A DNA stretch of 64,000 nt from assembly GCA_037954325.1 (NCBI GenBank), contig JBBMNZ010000031.1:2192501-2256500 (forward strand). The letters are read 5' to 3'. The DNA comes from Fistularia commersonii. Its lineage: Eukaryota > Chordata > Actinopteri > Syngnathiformes > Fistulariidae. Positions within the stretch are counted from its first letter, which is position 1; each line of letters begins with the position of its first letter. Positions 43,126 through 54,429 of this stretch are shown here, piece after piece. Both the position numbers and the translations under genes were made by a program. Below the pieces are notes generated by a model, which worked only from the letters and a program-made list of their open reading frames with translations, searched no databases and was not told the DNA's origin.

Positions 43126-43215
43126 GTCTGCACAATTTAGGGTTTCCAGTGATCCGAGTGCATGTTTTTGGACTTTGGGAGGAAACCAGAAAACCCGGAG
43201 GAAGGAACGGCTCAG

Positions 43216-43560
43216 GAAGGAACCCCAACCTTAATCCACTGACGTATCGCGTTGAAGTCCGACTCTGTCCGGCCATGAAAGTAGACGCCCCGACCAGAGA
43301 GACATTTTTTGCCTTTTCTTATCGTCATAACATCTCCCGGGGTTGCCGGGTGTCTAACGGCCGTGATGAGGACGCTTTCTACGGATCTGCCAAATGTCAA
43401 AACACCGGGAAAAAATTTCCTGTGAGGAATATACTGTATGACTGTGACTGATGGGGGAGGGTGATAATGAAGATGGAATGAGACCTAAAAATGAAAAGAA
43501 TGATGAAGGCGTAAGTGGTGGCGACCTATAAATCACAAAGTTGAACAAGGAAGTGAGTGT
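43216..43560. other. Non-repetitive DNA, no gene recognised
   Basis: Mixed composition with CpGs (43240-43400). A short (TG)n run follows at 43560-43582. Confidence 0.5.
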
Positions 43561-43582
43561 ATGTGTGTGTGTGTGTGTGTGT

Positions 43583-44575
43583 GGCAACACAATCAAAGCC
43601 TCTAACTGATGCGCAGCTTAGCAACGGGATAGGGAGAGATGCCTGAGACAAACAAACAAACAAATCCCCAAACAAAGGGGGAAATAAATACATAAATAAA
43701 TAAAAATATTATGACGACGGCCAGCCCCGCAAACAACCTGTGGAAACGCTTTATGATAACCCCAGCAGGGAGTTGTAGAAGACGCACGCATGATTTGTTA
43801 ATTAGCATGGCTAATTAGCAACAATAATTAATTTTAAAAAAGCAATATTTAAATAAATCATTGATTACTTTAATTAAGTTGGCTGGGGTCGGGGGCGGTA
43901 GAGGGGGGTAATTAAGATAAATGTTAAACGTGTTGGTAATTAGGTTGGGGTTGGGAGCGCCATGGTGATGGCGATGATGGCGACAACGCGTCAGACGGGA
44001 AGCCCGTGGAGACGGATCCACAGGGGGCGGAGGGATACATAGGCGGGGGAAGGGAGTGATGCGCCTCCATTAATCAGACCGGTGCTCGGTGTTCTTACTA
44101 ATGAGGGCCAATTGATCGGCGTGACCCCCCTCCCCCTCCCATTCCAGGCCAGCATCACCTCCACTTTGATCGCAGTGCTGAATCACCGGTGCCGCAGACA
44201 CACACATGCACTCACACACTTTGATAATTACAAAGACCCCTACTGTCTGACGCCTCCTCACGTCAAGGACAGGATAATGGAAAAGTACAAAACCTCGTTT
44301 GCACTGCTTCTCAGAGAAATATAAACTTTTTTTTTTCTTCATCCTTATCATTGTATTTGTTAGGCTATAGACGCTGCTTGGCCCAATTAATAGCACAGTT
44401 TCAAGAAGCTATGGAGAGGATTCACAATTCTAGAATGCTAATTGATAATGGCAGGTTTTAATAACCTCCTTATGGCAGGTGATGATTTGCCGGTAAGAGC
44501 AGTTGATGAAATTCATCTATTTTTTAAGGGAATTATATCAAGTTTCTACTGTCGGATGGCAGTGAAGGACTTTTA
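43583..44575. other. Unique block with TAATTA cluster (candidate enhancer)
   Basis: 43798-43945 carries six TAATTA/TAATTAG cores, including two direct copies of TAATTAGCA. 43946-44110 is GC-rich with ATTAATCAGACC. 44370-44560 is again unique, with GCCCAATTAATAGCAC, GCTAATTGATAATGG and AATAACCTCC. There is no exon or transposon similarity. The arrangement resembles a homeodomain-bound conserved non-coding element; conservation is not tested. Confidence 0.45.
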
Positions 44576-45007
44576 CTTGTATTATTTATTTATTTAATTA
44601 TTTATTTATCATCACCATCAGTACAATAGTAATAATAACATTAATGATAATGTTATTATCACCGTTATTATTATGATTATTATTAGTTTTAGTAGCAGTA
44701 GTCATTGCATTACTAGTTATTTGATTAGGATTGGTAGTAGTACATAAATCTATTATTATTATTATTATTACCAGTGGAAATATGATTGCAGATAGAAGTG
44801 ATAAGATTAATAGTAACATCACAGTAGTAGTAGTCATTGCAGTGGTAGTTGTGGTACTAGTACTAATGAATTGTATTTATTTATCTTATCTATTGAGTAT
44901 TATTATTAATAATAATATTATTATTATAATTATCGTTTTTATTATGATCATGATCTTATCTTATCTTATCTTATCTTATCTTATCTTATCTTATCTTATC
45001 TTATCTT
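44576..45007. repeat. AT-rich triplets ending in (TTATC)n pentanucleotide array
   Basis: TTA, AGT and AAT triplet runs (44580-44940) and then about 10-11 units of TTATC (44954-45006), followed by poly-T (45007-45019). Confidence 0.9.
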
Positions 45008-45160
45008 TTTTTTTTTTTTAATTAATTTGTTTTATTTTTTGTGGATCCAGAAAAATACACTCTCTTTGCTATGTTGTATTGTATTAAGCATCAGGGTCTC
45101 CATGGAGTGATGGCAAAGGATCATTAGCTCCCTGAAAGACCTCAAGGTGTAAACCAAAGT
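45008..45160. other. AT-rich spacer
   Basis: No feature recognised. Confidence 0.6.
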
Positions 45161-45164
45161 AACA

Positions 45165-45415
45165 TTAGGTGGATCCTCAACAACATCACTCTAATAATCT
45201 GTATTTTTTATGTGAGAAGGCAGAGATGATAGTGGCATCTGCCTTTGGGACGGGGAGGATGGAGGGGACCAGGAACAAGTCCATCAGAGGCCCAGCATAC
45301 ATCAAATGTTCTGGAGATAGTTGGACATGGGGAGGAGGTGAACATATCGGAAGAAGGATACTGAGGGAGAACTTGCCAGGCAGAAGGCAGGTGATTGGAA
45401 CCTGCACTGTTTTCT
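45165..45415 (+). pseudogene. RTE-like LINE C-terminal fragment
   Basis: Plus-strand translation contains GTRNKSIRGPAYIKC, then HIGRRILRENLPGRRQ, which matches the conserved C-terminal region after the RT in the RTE-like family (RNxxIRGxAH...YIGRRMLxxxLPGRRQ). About 250 bp only, with a frameshift in the middle. Neither end carries the family's hairpin or 3' end. Confidence 0.75.
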
Positions 45416-45675
45416 CCATGAGCAGCTGGCATATTGTAAGGCAATTCTATCTGTTCACACAGGAGTCACAAATACAGTATGTAAGCTCACGCTGAGCTTG
45501 TTTCAGAAAGATACGATTTTTTTTCTTTTTAAATGGGATGAAAGTAGAGCATTACTCACAATTCTAAGAGTGGGACTGAAATGAAGCTCATTCTTACCTT
45601 GCAAACTGAGCCATTATCACTCAAATATGGTGCAAATATTCTACAATTTTCTTTCGCATATCAAGAGCTAAAAAT
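45416..45675. other. Intergenic DNA
   Basis: No feature recognised. Confidence 0.6.
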
Positions 45676-45738
45676 ATATGATATGATATGATATGATATG
45701 ATATGATATGATATGATATGATATGATATGATATGATA
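45676..45738. repeat. (ATATG)n pentanucleotide array
   Basis: About 12 perfect units. Two or three further ATATG units reappear at about 45931-45944, beyond the SINE-like fragment. Confidence 0.97.
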
Positions 45739-45769
45739 ATTTTTCAAAAACTGGGAAAATTGCCCTAAA

Positions 45770-45940
45770 TTAGTGAGTGAATGGTTGTTTGTTCTATGTA
45801 TGTGGCCCTGCAATTGCCTGGCGACCAGTCCAGGGTGAACCCCACCTCTCGCCCGATGATAGTTGAGAGAGACTCCTGCATCCCCCGTGACCCTGAGTGC
45901 AGAATAATTGGCAGAAGATCGATGGATGGATGATATGATA
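45770..45940 (+). mobile_element. SINE-like element, 3' half
   Basis: Middle module (GTGAGTGAATGGTTGTTTG) directly followed by the tail module (CTGGCGACCAGTCCAGGGTG, CCCACCTCTCGCCCGATG, CATCCCCCGTGACCCTGAG) and a GATGGATGGATG tail. A textbook 5'-truncated copy. Confidence 0.85.
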
Positions 45941-45959
45941 TGATTATATAAAAATAAGG

Positions 45960-46310
45960 CGTCCTAAACTTTCATGATGATGATGACAGTGATTATTATT
46001 ATAATTATTATTATTGGTGTTATATTTTCTAAAATAATATTTGCAGTAATTATGCTATTATCATTTTTTAATACATTATAACAGTGAGGATGATGATCAT
46101 GATGATGATGATTACTACTATTTCAACTACCACTATTACTACTACAGCTATAAATACTACTATGAGTAAAAATAATGATAATAATAATGATGATAATGAT
46201 GCAAAAATTACTATTTCTACCTCCACAACTGCTGCTACAACACTAGTCATACTACCGCTAAAAGTTTTTATTGTTGCTGTGGTTATTGTCACTGATTCTT
46301 TTTTGCTATT
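45960..46310. repeat. Degenerate ATG/ATT/ACT triplet tract
   Basis: Imperfect triplet repeats on both strands. Open frames here only translate the repeat. Confidence 0.75.
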
Positions 46311-47035
46311 GTTTTTCTTATATACGGATTCCAATCTCAGTTTTTTTCAGCTTCAACTTAAAATTAGAGAGCGATCTCATCTCACATTAAATGAAACCAG
46401 ACTCCAACAATAGCGTTCTTCTCTCATGAGACATGATGAATAATTTGTTCTGGTTGGCGATACACGCTTTCAGCTACACACCCCATAATAACCATCCAGG
46501 CCTTTCACAAGTTAAGTACGAATGTGAAACCTTCATCTTTGCAACGGAGTCCAGGTGAAAACGTGTGAAATCGTATGCGTCTTCACCTTCACTTCCGTTG
46601 ACATGCAGAATGATTGTGTTAAGGACTGAAAGAGAGAGAGAGCGAGAGAGTGAGAGACGGAGAGAGAGAGGGAGAGAAAGAGTGAGAGTGAGGCCGATCA
46701 GATTGGTTGGGAATTGGGAATAGATATGGAAAGTAACTCAATTAAGGGAGGCAATTTCCACCCTCCCCTCTTGGCCCGAAAGAACTAGAGCAAGCGAAGC
46801 CACTTATACCGGCATCAGAGGACAAATGGAACACATAGGAAGAAAAGAATATTCATAAATTGAGAGAAGGGGAAGACAGAGAGATGTGGCGCAGGGTCAT
46901 CCAGGAAGACCTTCGCCTTAAAGACACGCACCAGAAAGGCTCTAACGCGGAGATTCACCTTTGAAGACAGACGAGCGAGTTGGTTTTTGGGTGCATGACA
47001 AAGCGACCCTCAGGTGGCGCTGTGTAGCAAGTTTA
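46311..47035. other. Intergenic DNA with (GA)n-rich tract
   Basis: Purine-rich GAGA tract at about 46628-46690. The surrounding sequence is unique-looking (46440-46600, 46780-47000) without a recognised exon. Confidence 0.5.
47007..47024 (+). promoter_or_regulatory. CTCF-like motif
   Basis: CCCTCAGGTGGCGCTGTG fits the CTCF core (CCxxxAGGTGGCGC). Motif match only. Confidence 0.4.
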
Positions 47036-47039
47036 GCCC

Positions 47040-47230
47040 TTTGCGCTGCTACGGTTATGCTTTTCAGAGCGGAGTGGTTAGCCTGTTTCTGCATCTAGAC
47101 ATACTTTAGGCTACAAATGGCATTTTTGCACTGTAGGAACTTTTTGCAGTTCCCAGAACCTTTTTGGGAAATAGACAATTTTATTTTTGTATTTTAGCTC
47201 CCTCTACGAGGCAGTAGGAGGAGAAGCAGG
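47040..47230. repeat. Dispersed repeat related to the 38.9-39.9 kb element
   Basis: GGAACTTTTTGCAGTTCCC, then AGAACCTTTTTGGG shares word order with 38930-38960 and 39810-39840. A degraded fragment of unknown superfamily. Confidence 0.35.
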
Positions 47231-47940
47231 CAGGAAAATGGAAGAACAATTTTGTAAAGATATTTTATAAGACAATGCTGTTTGTTTTAATGACAAAACT
47301 CATTTGCAGTACTATAATCAGATTTCTCCAACGCACAACTGGAAAAAAATGTAAAAATATGAAAATCTGCTGGATGTGACAAAAAAATACGGAAAGTTTG
47401 TCTCCCTTCTTATGAATCAATATGTTCAATTTTGTGATGATTTCAGAGACTGATGTAAGACTGGGTTGGGCATTTCCAGTAGATCTATTCCAGGGGCAGA
47501 CAACCAGGTTCAGACACCATTTAACCTCCCGAGACCTTAGCTTTTGTTTCATACATTTTTAATGCCTCCCCGCAATTTGAGATCGATAAAACGTAAATAA
47601 GTATAAAAAAACTAATCATTGGCCCTGAACTTGAAAGCGGTCCCCGATTACAAAACCAGTGATGCAAAAAGCAATGATGTGCCACCGTCCTCCTTCGTCT
47701 GCTTCTGGATAATAAACTCTGCACAAGTGCATTTTTGGTTAAAGAAAAATAATTAGATTAAAACTGCTGATGAATCTGAATCTGATGACAGTACAATTCT
47801 GATGATAAAAAAAAAGTAATAATAACTTGAAAATAGACAAATACATAAAAAAAAATAAAATAACAATAATACAATTAACATAAACAACAACAATAAATGC
47901 AACTAATGAAAACACTACAATAAATCAAATACTACAGCAA
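47231..47940. other. AT-rich intergenic DNA
   Basis: No feature recognised. Confidence 0.65.
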
Positions 47941-48063
47941 ATAAAAATAAAAATAAAAATAAAAATAAAAATAAAAATAAAAATAAAAATAAAAATAAAA
48001 ATAAAAATAAAAATAAAAATAAAAATAAAAATAAAAATAAAAATAAAAATAAAAATAAAAATT
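47941..48063. repeat. (TAAAAA)n hexanucleotide array
   Basis: About 20 nearly perfect units of TAAAAA (TTTTTA on the other strand). Confidence 0.98.
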
Positions 48064-48239
48064 ATAGACCAAAAAAACTCACTCTTCATTCTCCATTCAT
48101 TCGCTGTACTACAGAGCTTGCATACAAGATTATGAGGGCCTGCGATCAAATGGGAATCTCAGTTTCTCAGTTTGACCTGGGTCAACTACCTGTCAATCAT
48201 ATCGCCACATACGAGGATAGACAACTGTTTAGACAACTG

Positions 48240-48350
48240 TCTAGAGTCCACAATAAACCTCCTTGCAGTTTTTGGACTGTGGGAAGAGACAGGAGAACCT
48301 TGAGAGAACCAGGAAGCTCTGGGAGCAAGAACCCCTGGTTGAAATCACAC
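48240..48350 (-). mobile_element. SINE-like element, middle fragment
   Basis: GCAGTTTTTGGACTGTGGG, then ACAGGAGAACC is the reverse complement of the family block CTCC-GTTTCCTCCCACAGTCC. Confidence 0.7.
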
Positions 48351-48374
48351 AGGGAATCCTCAAATTAAAAAAAG

Positions 48375-48670
48375 AAAAATGTCATGGATCGCATTGATTG
48401 AATGTGAAAGGTGTTCGTGTCTGGCTAATAATCATGACGCAATCTTTGTTCCGGATCTGAAGGACGAACTGCTTCCCGCCCGGAAATTGGACTGGATTAG
48501 ACACTCAGAGCGACACAGAGTGGCGGGAGTGACCCCGGATCCTTCAAGATCTTATCGCCGTGTCATTAAGTCTCACATCATGCCGTTCCAGCTCGATCTC
48601 AATCACTATTAACCTATCGTCTTTTAATGATGCACGGCAAGATAGATCACCGCTCTATTAAAATGACCTG
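48375..48670. other. Non-repetitive block (candidate conserved element)
   Basis: Balanced, CpG-containing sequence with no recognised repeat. A 77-codon frame (48379-48612) has no known domain. Contains GGCTAATAATCATG and CTTTTAATGATGC. Confidence 0.35.
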
Positions 48671-50155
48671 CTTTAGTATTGAAACTCATGCAGAAGAAAG
48701 AAAGTAAAATGTCTGTATTTCATGAAAAACAACATATCATATATATCTATCTATATTTATATCAATCTATATCTATCTTTTTTCTATCCACAGGGTTCCG
48801 TCAATTTCCCATCCAAGTTCATTTTAATGAACACAGCAGTAAGTCTTCAGGGCTATTTCTTGCCCATATGCCAGCATCAGAGAGGATTATGTAGGTAGAA
48901 GGTAACATGAACAAAAAAATATATATAATGGGATAGTGGAAACATAGATATTCAATCAGTGAGATTCGTTAAACGACATTGTACATTAAAAAAAAAAACC
49001 TCTTTAAGGCACATTATACAAACGAATAAATGAAGATCAGTCACATGTAATCAATTGAATCCATATTTTTAAGCTGTCGACTTTGTGATGAGTTGAGTAA
49101 CTAATACTCAGATGAGTAAATCGATTTAAAAAAACAACATAGTTGCATGGAAATATTGTCAAGTAAAGTCGGTAAAAACAAATTTTGGGTTGAGAAGCTT
49201 GGAGACAGCGCGTGTACTTTGACTTGTGTTATTTTGTACATTAATGAAGAAAAACTAAATCGATGAATAAATAAATGAATTAATTAAGTAATTTATTACT
49301 TTGAGTTCATTCAAATAAATGCATGAATAATTCTATTTAATAAAGACAAATTATAGCCAAATTTGCAGATCAGTTATCTAGATTTGGCAATCAATAAATA
49401 AAAACAAATAAATGAAATTAAGTAAATAAATAAAGGCATAAATTGATAAATAATTACATGAAAAACGTACATATATGTATACAAATTAAATGAAAAACAG
49501 GAAAGAAATTAATAACAGTCATATTCAATCACTGTTTGAGGCAGATATTTGAAGAATCAGGTCATTTATTTAAATAAATAATTAAAATGAAATAAATACG
49601 AAAAATCAAATAAATAGACAACATACATACATACATGCATTCATATATAACTATGTAAATAAACAACATAAAGGAAATAAATCAATAGATAATGGTAAAT
49701 GGATAGACCCCAATGAGTTGAGAAAATTGAGTTGAGAGCCCTTTTTTTTAATTCACTTCTACCAAACTCAGTTGTACATATAGCATATCAGCGACAGTGA
49801 TGTGTGCTTGTGAAGATGCATGTTTCCCTGCAGGACCCTGCAGGAAGAACACAAGCGCCAATGTCCATATTTTGTTTGTATTCCAGTAACATCTAAGCGG
49901 CTGTCACACACACACATATATACACACACCCACACTTGCATTATAAATGCATGTAATACAAAATGTGTTTTTGTTCATAATGTCCTATTTGCATGTAGAT
50001 CATCAATTTGACAACTGACAAAATGGCACACTGTTAGATTTGAAGTGATTATCATACATATGAAAGTACCATCTCTATTAGCGCCTCTTTTCTTTGAGGA
50101 TGTCTGAGAAAACTTTTATGCTTTATCTGACTCTATTTCTCATGCTGGCAGATTC

Positions 50156-50160
<5 letters not shown>
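48671..50160. other. AT-rich intergenic DNA
   Basis: Dominated by AAAT/TAAAT-type sequence (49250-49700), with short (CA)n near 49905. No gene. Confidence 0.7.

Positions 50161-50188
<28 letters not shown>
50161..50188. repeat. (CA)n microsatellite
   Basis: About 14 CA units. Confidence 0.95.
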
Positions 50189-50191
<3 letters not shown>

Positions 50192-51062
50192 ACACATACC
50201 CCATCTAAATAATGATGCAGCAAACTTAAATCTCGCCCAGTAAATGAGGATGAATTTCAGCGGCCCGCCTCACAGATGGAGTCTTTCAGCGCTCCTTCTC
50301 TGTTTATGTTCCAATCCAATCCAGCCGTGACTCAGTCATACATTTCATTTAGGATTATTGCGGGGTGCCTGTCTGCATGAACGCCATACCTGGCTGGAGT
50401 TCCTGAATAAGAAAATGCAGCCAGTCTCTCATACAAAAATAAAGAAATACAATGAAAAACAGCCTAAATCTATGAAAGAGTATGAAATTACTATAGAAAT
50501 GTAATAAGGAATGCATGAAATGAAAAAGGGGGTGCATGGAACAACAAATAGGAACACATGATAGGTTATTACATTTCATGTTTTATATCAATATTGTATT
50601 TATTTAAATGCCGTATATATCCCCTCACACCCCAACCCACCACAAAATACACATTTTCTTAAAATGACAAGAAATACAGTGATTCAGAACATCAATCATT
50701 ACTTGAGATATTTATTACTGAATGTTTCCAGGTTAATGCGTACACAGTTTGAAGAGAAATTTAATTTAATTGATTCTTTCTGGGTGACTCAAAAATTCTT
50801 CTGATATTTTTATTTCATTTTATTTAATTGGATGGCTGTTAATTTTATTTTATTTTGTTTTCAAAGATCTTGAATATTGTTGAAATCGGAAGCATACATT
50901 TTCCTCATATGCTTTTTGGAGACCCAGCTTTTTTCAGTGAGACGACTGATATTTTGTAATTGTATCCATCCATGGTTAAGGTTTATATTAAGTATTTTCC
51001 CGGTTGGCTACCGTGGTAAAGCGTACATTACGTTGCCCTGCCATTGCTGTTAAGCACCGCAT
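50189..51062. other. Intergenic DNA; first 150 bp unique-looking
   Basis: 50200-50350 is balanced sequence (CGGCCCGCC, TCCAATCCAATCC); the rest is AT-rich. No gene. Confidence 0.5.
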
Positions 51063-51077
51063 CCACTAGAGGGCAGT
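51063..51077 (+). promoter_or_regulatory. CTCF-like motif
   Basis: CCACTAGAGGGCAGT matches the CTCF core consensus closely. Motif match only. Confidence 0.45.
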
Positions 51078-51600
51078 GCAGAGCACCGAGTTCACTTCTG
51101 AGTTTTCAGGCAAGGGAAAGAGACTCGTAAAGAGACAGCGGTGGTCTATGTGTCCGTTAAATACTTGCGGGCACATGGGCAGAGAATTCCTCTCCCTTGT
51201 TACAGTGTTGCCATGGTGCCTTCTTAGTCTCTGTTCCTTTGGGCATACTGCGCAAGACTGCCTGCCCTGTCTCCTGGCGGCCCTCCTCTGTTTGGAAACA
51301 TGGGATTTGCATCTGCAAGCTTCCTGGAAGCATATTGGACAATGCAGGAAATTAAGGTATATAGCTCCATTTCTATGCAAATTTACAATGAGCATAAAAA
51401 AACCCAAGCTGTATATACAATGAACAAATGAATATATCTATCAACCAGCATCCACAAGGTGAAGAAGAAATTATCCATTAAGTGTATCAAAAATGTAAAT
51501 GTTTCTGATTGGTGGGTATGCAATTGAAAGGAGACTATTAAATCCTTTATTTTGCACATGACTTCATGCCAAGAAAAAGTACTACAGATGCATTATTTGC
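51078..51600. other. Intergenic DNA, no gene recognised
   Basis: 51080-51350 is non-repetitive. Open frames on both strands (about 115 codons) have no recognised domain. Confidence 0.5.
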
Positions 51601-52000
51601 TTTAAGGATGTTGACAGAGAAGTACAAAGAAGATCGGAGGGAGCTGCACTGTGCAATGTAGATCTAGGAAAAGCATTCAACATGGTGCCAACTGCAGTAC
51701 TGTTCCCGGACATCTGCAGTGCTTGAGAAGTATGTTAGACTGGTGCAAGACACGTATGAGACCTGTGAGACGGTGGTGAGGTGTGCTGTAAGTGACAGAA
51801 GACTCAAGTTGGAGATCCGACTCCATCGGCGATCAGCTCTGAACCCCTTCCTGTTTGCAGTGGTGATGGACAGGCTCACATATGAGGTTAGACAGGACTC
51901 TCAATGGATTATGATGTTTGCAGATGACATTGCGATTTGTAGTGCGAGCAGGTGGAGGAAATCTCCGGAGGTGAAGGTACAAGGAAGATCAAAGTGGATT
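51601..52000 (+). pseudogene. RTE-like LINE reverse transcriptase fragment
   Basis: Begins with DREVQRRSEGAALCN-type degraded sequence, then YVRLVQDTYETCETVVRC, SALNPFLFAVVMDRLTYEV and the catalytic box WIMMFADDIAICSA (about 51902-51945). This copy keeps an intact FADD box but is broken by a stop or shift near 51665 and ends after SRWRKSPEV. It may be one insertion with the C-terminal fragment at 52680-53085, with the interval replaced. Confidence 0.85.
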
Positions 52001-52534
52001 ACTGTACATATAGAACCAGGAACTGACAAAGCCTATCGGTTACTGCCTAACAACATAAATCATCAAAGAAATTATACAAAAAGATACAAATAAAATTAGT
52101 TGCATTTTTCTCTTATAGCTCTACTTGCAAGTTCCCCAGGGTAAATCCAAGCGAAAACATCTACAGGCAAACAACAGCCAAAAAATTATTTTCTTTAAAC
52201 AAAAGTCAAATGGCCTGTAATGGAAAAAAATACAAAAAAATGGTGGAAAAAAAAATACAAAAAATGAAACCACATTACAAACTGAAAATGCATTAAACCC
52301 CAGGTCGCTGTTCTGCCATGCTCACTACTCTGGGCTGGTCACTTGTCTTTCATTTTAGCCACACTGTCTCGACATAGAAGACTTACAACTCTGTCCTTTA
52401 CATCCGCAGACAAACACTCTGCCTCCCAGGTGCCTGGAAAACCCTTGTTTACATAGTCCAACTTTCAGTTTTGCCACTTTTTGGGAAGAGGGGTGCCCTG
52501 TCCTACACTGAGGGCCAATCCCTAACTGTCACTT
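52001..52534. other. A-rich intergenic DNA
   Basis: A-rich to 52290, then mixed sequence. No feature recognised. Confidence 0.55.
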
Positions 52535-52650
52535 GAGGTGAGACGGGGTTCATCCAGGACCAGGTGCCCGTCAAACAACCAATCACTCCATCATTTACAC
52601 ATCATAACAACCAATCACTCCATCATTTACACATCATAAAGAGACAAAGT
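52535..52650 (-). mobile_element. SINE-like element, tail plus middle modules
   Basis: GTGAGACGGGGTTCATCC (tail module, reverse) is followed by two exact tandem copies of AACCAATCACTCCATCATTT and ACACATCATAA (middle module). The series continues at 53086-53160, beyond a LINE fragment. Confidence 0.7.
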
Positions 52651-52679
52651 CCATGCAGTAAAAGAATGCCATCCAAAAT

Positions 52680-53085
52680 TAAAGGAAAGGTGTAAAGCGG
52701 TGGTGGGACGAGACACTGGCATTGAGGAAAGCACAGGACGCAGAGCCGGAGGTTGCAGACATTTAGATGTCGAGTTTCTCTTTGGGAGTGACGAGGATGG
52801 AAAGGATCAGAAATGAGTCAAAAGGGCAATACATCTTAGATGTTTCGGAGATAATGTCAGAGAAGCCAGACTGAGATGGTTTGGTCATGTGCGGAGGAGT
52901 GATAGTGAATATATTGGTAGAAGGATGCTGGGGTTGAAACTTCTAGGCAGGAAGATTATGAACGTAGGGAACGAGGACATGAAGTTAGTTGGTGTGAGAG
53001 AAGAGGATACAAAGAATAGGGCTGGATGGAGGCGGTCGTTTCGCCATGGCAACTCCTGAAGGGAGTAGCCAAAAGGCAATGAAAC
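52680..53085 (+). pseudogene. RTE-like LINE C-terminus and 3' end
   Basis: Translation in shifting frames gives TLALRKAQDAEPEVAD, SFSLGVTRMERIRNESK and ARLRWFGHVRRSDSEYIGR-type sequence in degraded form. The 3' end, CGCCATGGCAACTCC, then TGAAGGGAGTAGCCAAAAGG, matches the family's 3' untranslated signature. It sits inside the SINE-like minisatellite (52535-52650 / 53086-53160), so it appears to have inserted there. Confidence 0.75.
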
Positions 53086-53160
53086 ATTTGGTTCCTCATT
53101 CACAAGTCATGTAGAGATGCAGAGATACATACACTATTCCCTCTCTCAGTCGAACATTAA
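53086..53160 (-). mobile_element. SINE-like middle module, continuation
   Basis: GTTCCTCATTCACAAGTCAT, then GTAGAGATGCAGAG and CTATTCCCTCTCTCA: further units of the minisatellite seen left of the LINE fragment. Confidence 0.6.
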
Positions 53161-53164
53161 TGTT

Positions 53165-53184
53165 AAACGCCCCCTAGAGGGAAT
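53165..53184 (-). promoter_or_regulatory. CTCF-like motif
   Basis: On the minus strand CCCTCTAGGGGGCGTTT fits the CTCF core. Motif match only. Confidence 0.4.
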
Positions 53185-53490
53185 GATGGTACAAGGGATT
53201 TCTGTGCTTTGAGGAGATTGCGCCAAACACTGCACCACCGCTGCATGCATCATCACGTCCAATCACGTCAAACGGCAAACATGAGTGCCTCCTTTTTTTT
53301 CAAATCAATTTCAAATTTACCAAACTTGCCGTCACAATACAACAATGTGATCCTCCTCGATGTTGATTCTCTTCGAGTGCCACCCTGATATCCTTTACTT
53401 CAATGCCAGAATAAATCGACTGGATGTGTGCGTCCGTGTGTGTGACGTGTGTGTGCATGAGTGTGTGTTGCGGATTATATTATTCTAAAT
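53185..53490. other. Intergenic DNA
   Basis: Includes a short TGTG run (53427-53466). No gene. Confidence 0.6.
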
Positions 53491-53705
53491 CTTTCACAAT
53501 CTCCGCTCTTGTCTGCGGTCTCCCACGTTTTTAATGTGGGTTAAGATATGAAAATCTCCTAAGCGTAAGCGAGCGCTCCTTTGTAGCCCTTCTAATCCAT
53601 CTATTGCCGCGGCTGTCAGGGGTTTTCGACAATAAGTCGGCTCAGATGTTGGTTCCAGCAGTTCAGCACAACATCCAGTTGACTGTACGTCTAAAAAGGA
53701 CAATT
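53491..53705. other. Non-repetitive block (candidate conserved element)
   Basis: CpG-containing unique sequence with TTTTTAATGTGGGTTAAG and ATTGCCGCGGCTGTC. No exon. Stands out from AT-rich flanks. Confidence 0.35.
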
Positions 53706-54429
53706 CACACCAGGTTAAGACTCTTTTGTGAGGAACTGAAATAACACTCCGCCGGCCTCATCTCTCCTAGTGATGAAGAAGAACTGGGTGACTGAGTTCG
53801 AATCATGCTTGCGCAATTAAACAAGAGGAGACCTGTGTGCTTCTGCAAGGTGGTCTTTGGTACCTTTGAGGCTGGAAAAACAACTAAAAGAAATAAATTA
53901 AAATAAATAAATAAAACACAAATGAAATAATATATGTGTGTGTGTGTGTGTGTGTATTTGTGTATCATTAAAAATACATGTATTTACACATACATAGATG
54001 TTTATAAAAAGGAATATATATACTCATAGACAAATACAAATAAATATACACACACAACACACACATGTATTTATAGATATACACACATATTTATAGATAT
54101 ACAGACACACACATTATCACACATATATTTGCATACTTATATATATGATATATTTTTAAATAAAACGAAATACATATTGAAATATGTATAAAAGAATATG
54201 TATATAGTTTTTAATTTTTTTTTTTTTTTTTTACATTTTTTCCCCTCACAGTACCATAGGTATATTTATTTATAATGTAATATATTTCCTGCATTAAATA
54301 AATAGACACACATATATATGGACTTTTCTGTTGTCAATATATTCATAGAATTACACAGATGTTTTTGCACTCATGGGATTTTTATATAAGAACTGTATAA
54401 TTTAATACAAATGGGCTCCTGTGTGTGAA
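53706..54429. other. AT-rich DNA with TG and TATACA tracts
   Basis: (TG)n at 53937-53954 and CACACATATATT-type repeats (54030-54320). No gene. Confidence 0.7.

Larger units (their letters stand above)
41806..43215 (-). mobile_element. SINE-like element with internally amplified minisatellite
   Basis: Minus orientation. The right end 43215-43130 reverse-complements to TTTCTGGTTTCCTCCCAAAG, then TCCAAAAACATGC and CCCTAAATTG (middle of the family). The left end 41895-41810 reverse-complements to the tail module (GGAGACCAGTCTGGGATGAAC, then GGCAGCTGTGATGAG). Between them lie about 1.1 kb of degenerate tandem copies of the unit GTGAATGGTTG...CTCTATATG, written on the plus strand as AGAGACATTCAACC-ATTCACTCCCTCATT-type repeats. 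A tRNA-derived SINE is nested at 42572-42671. Confidence 0.75.
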
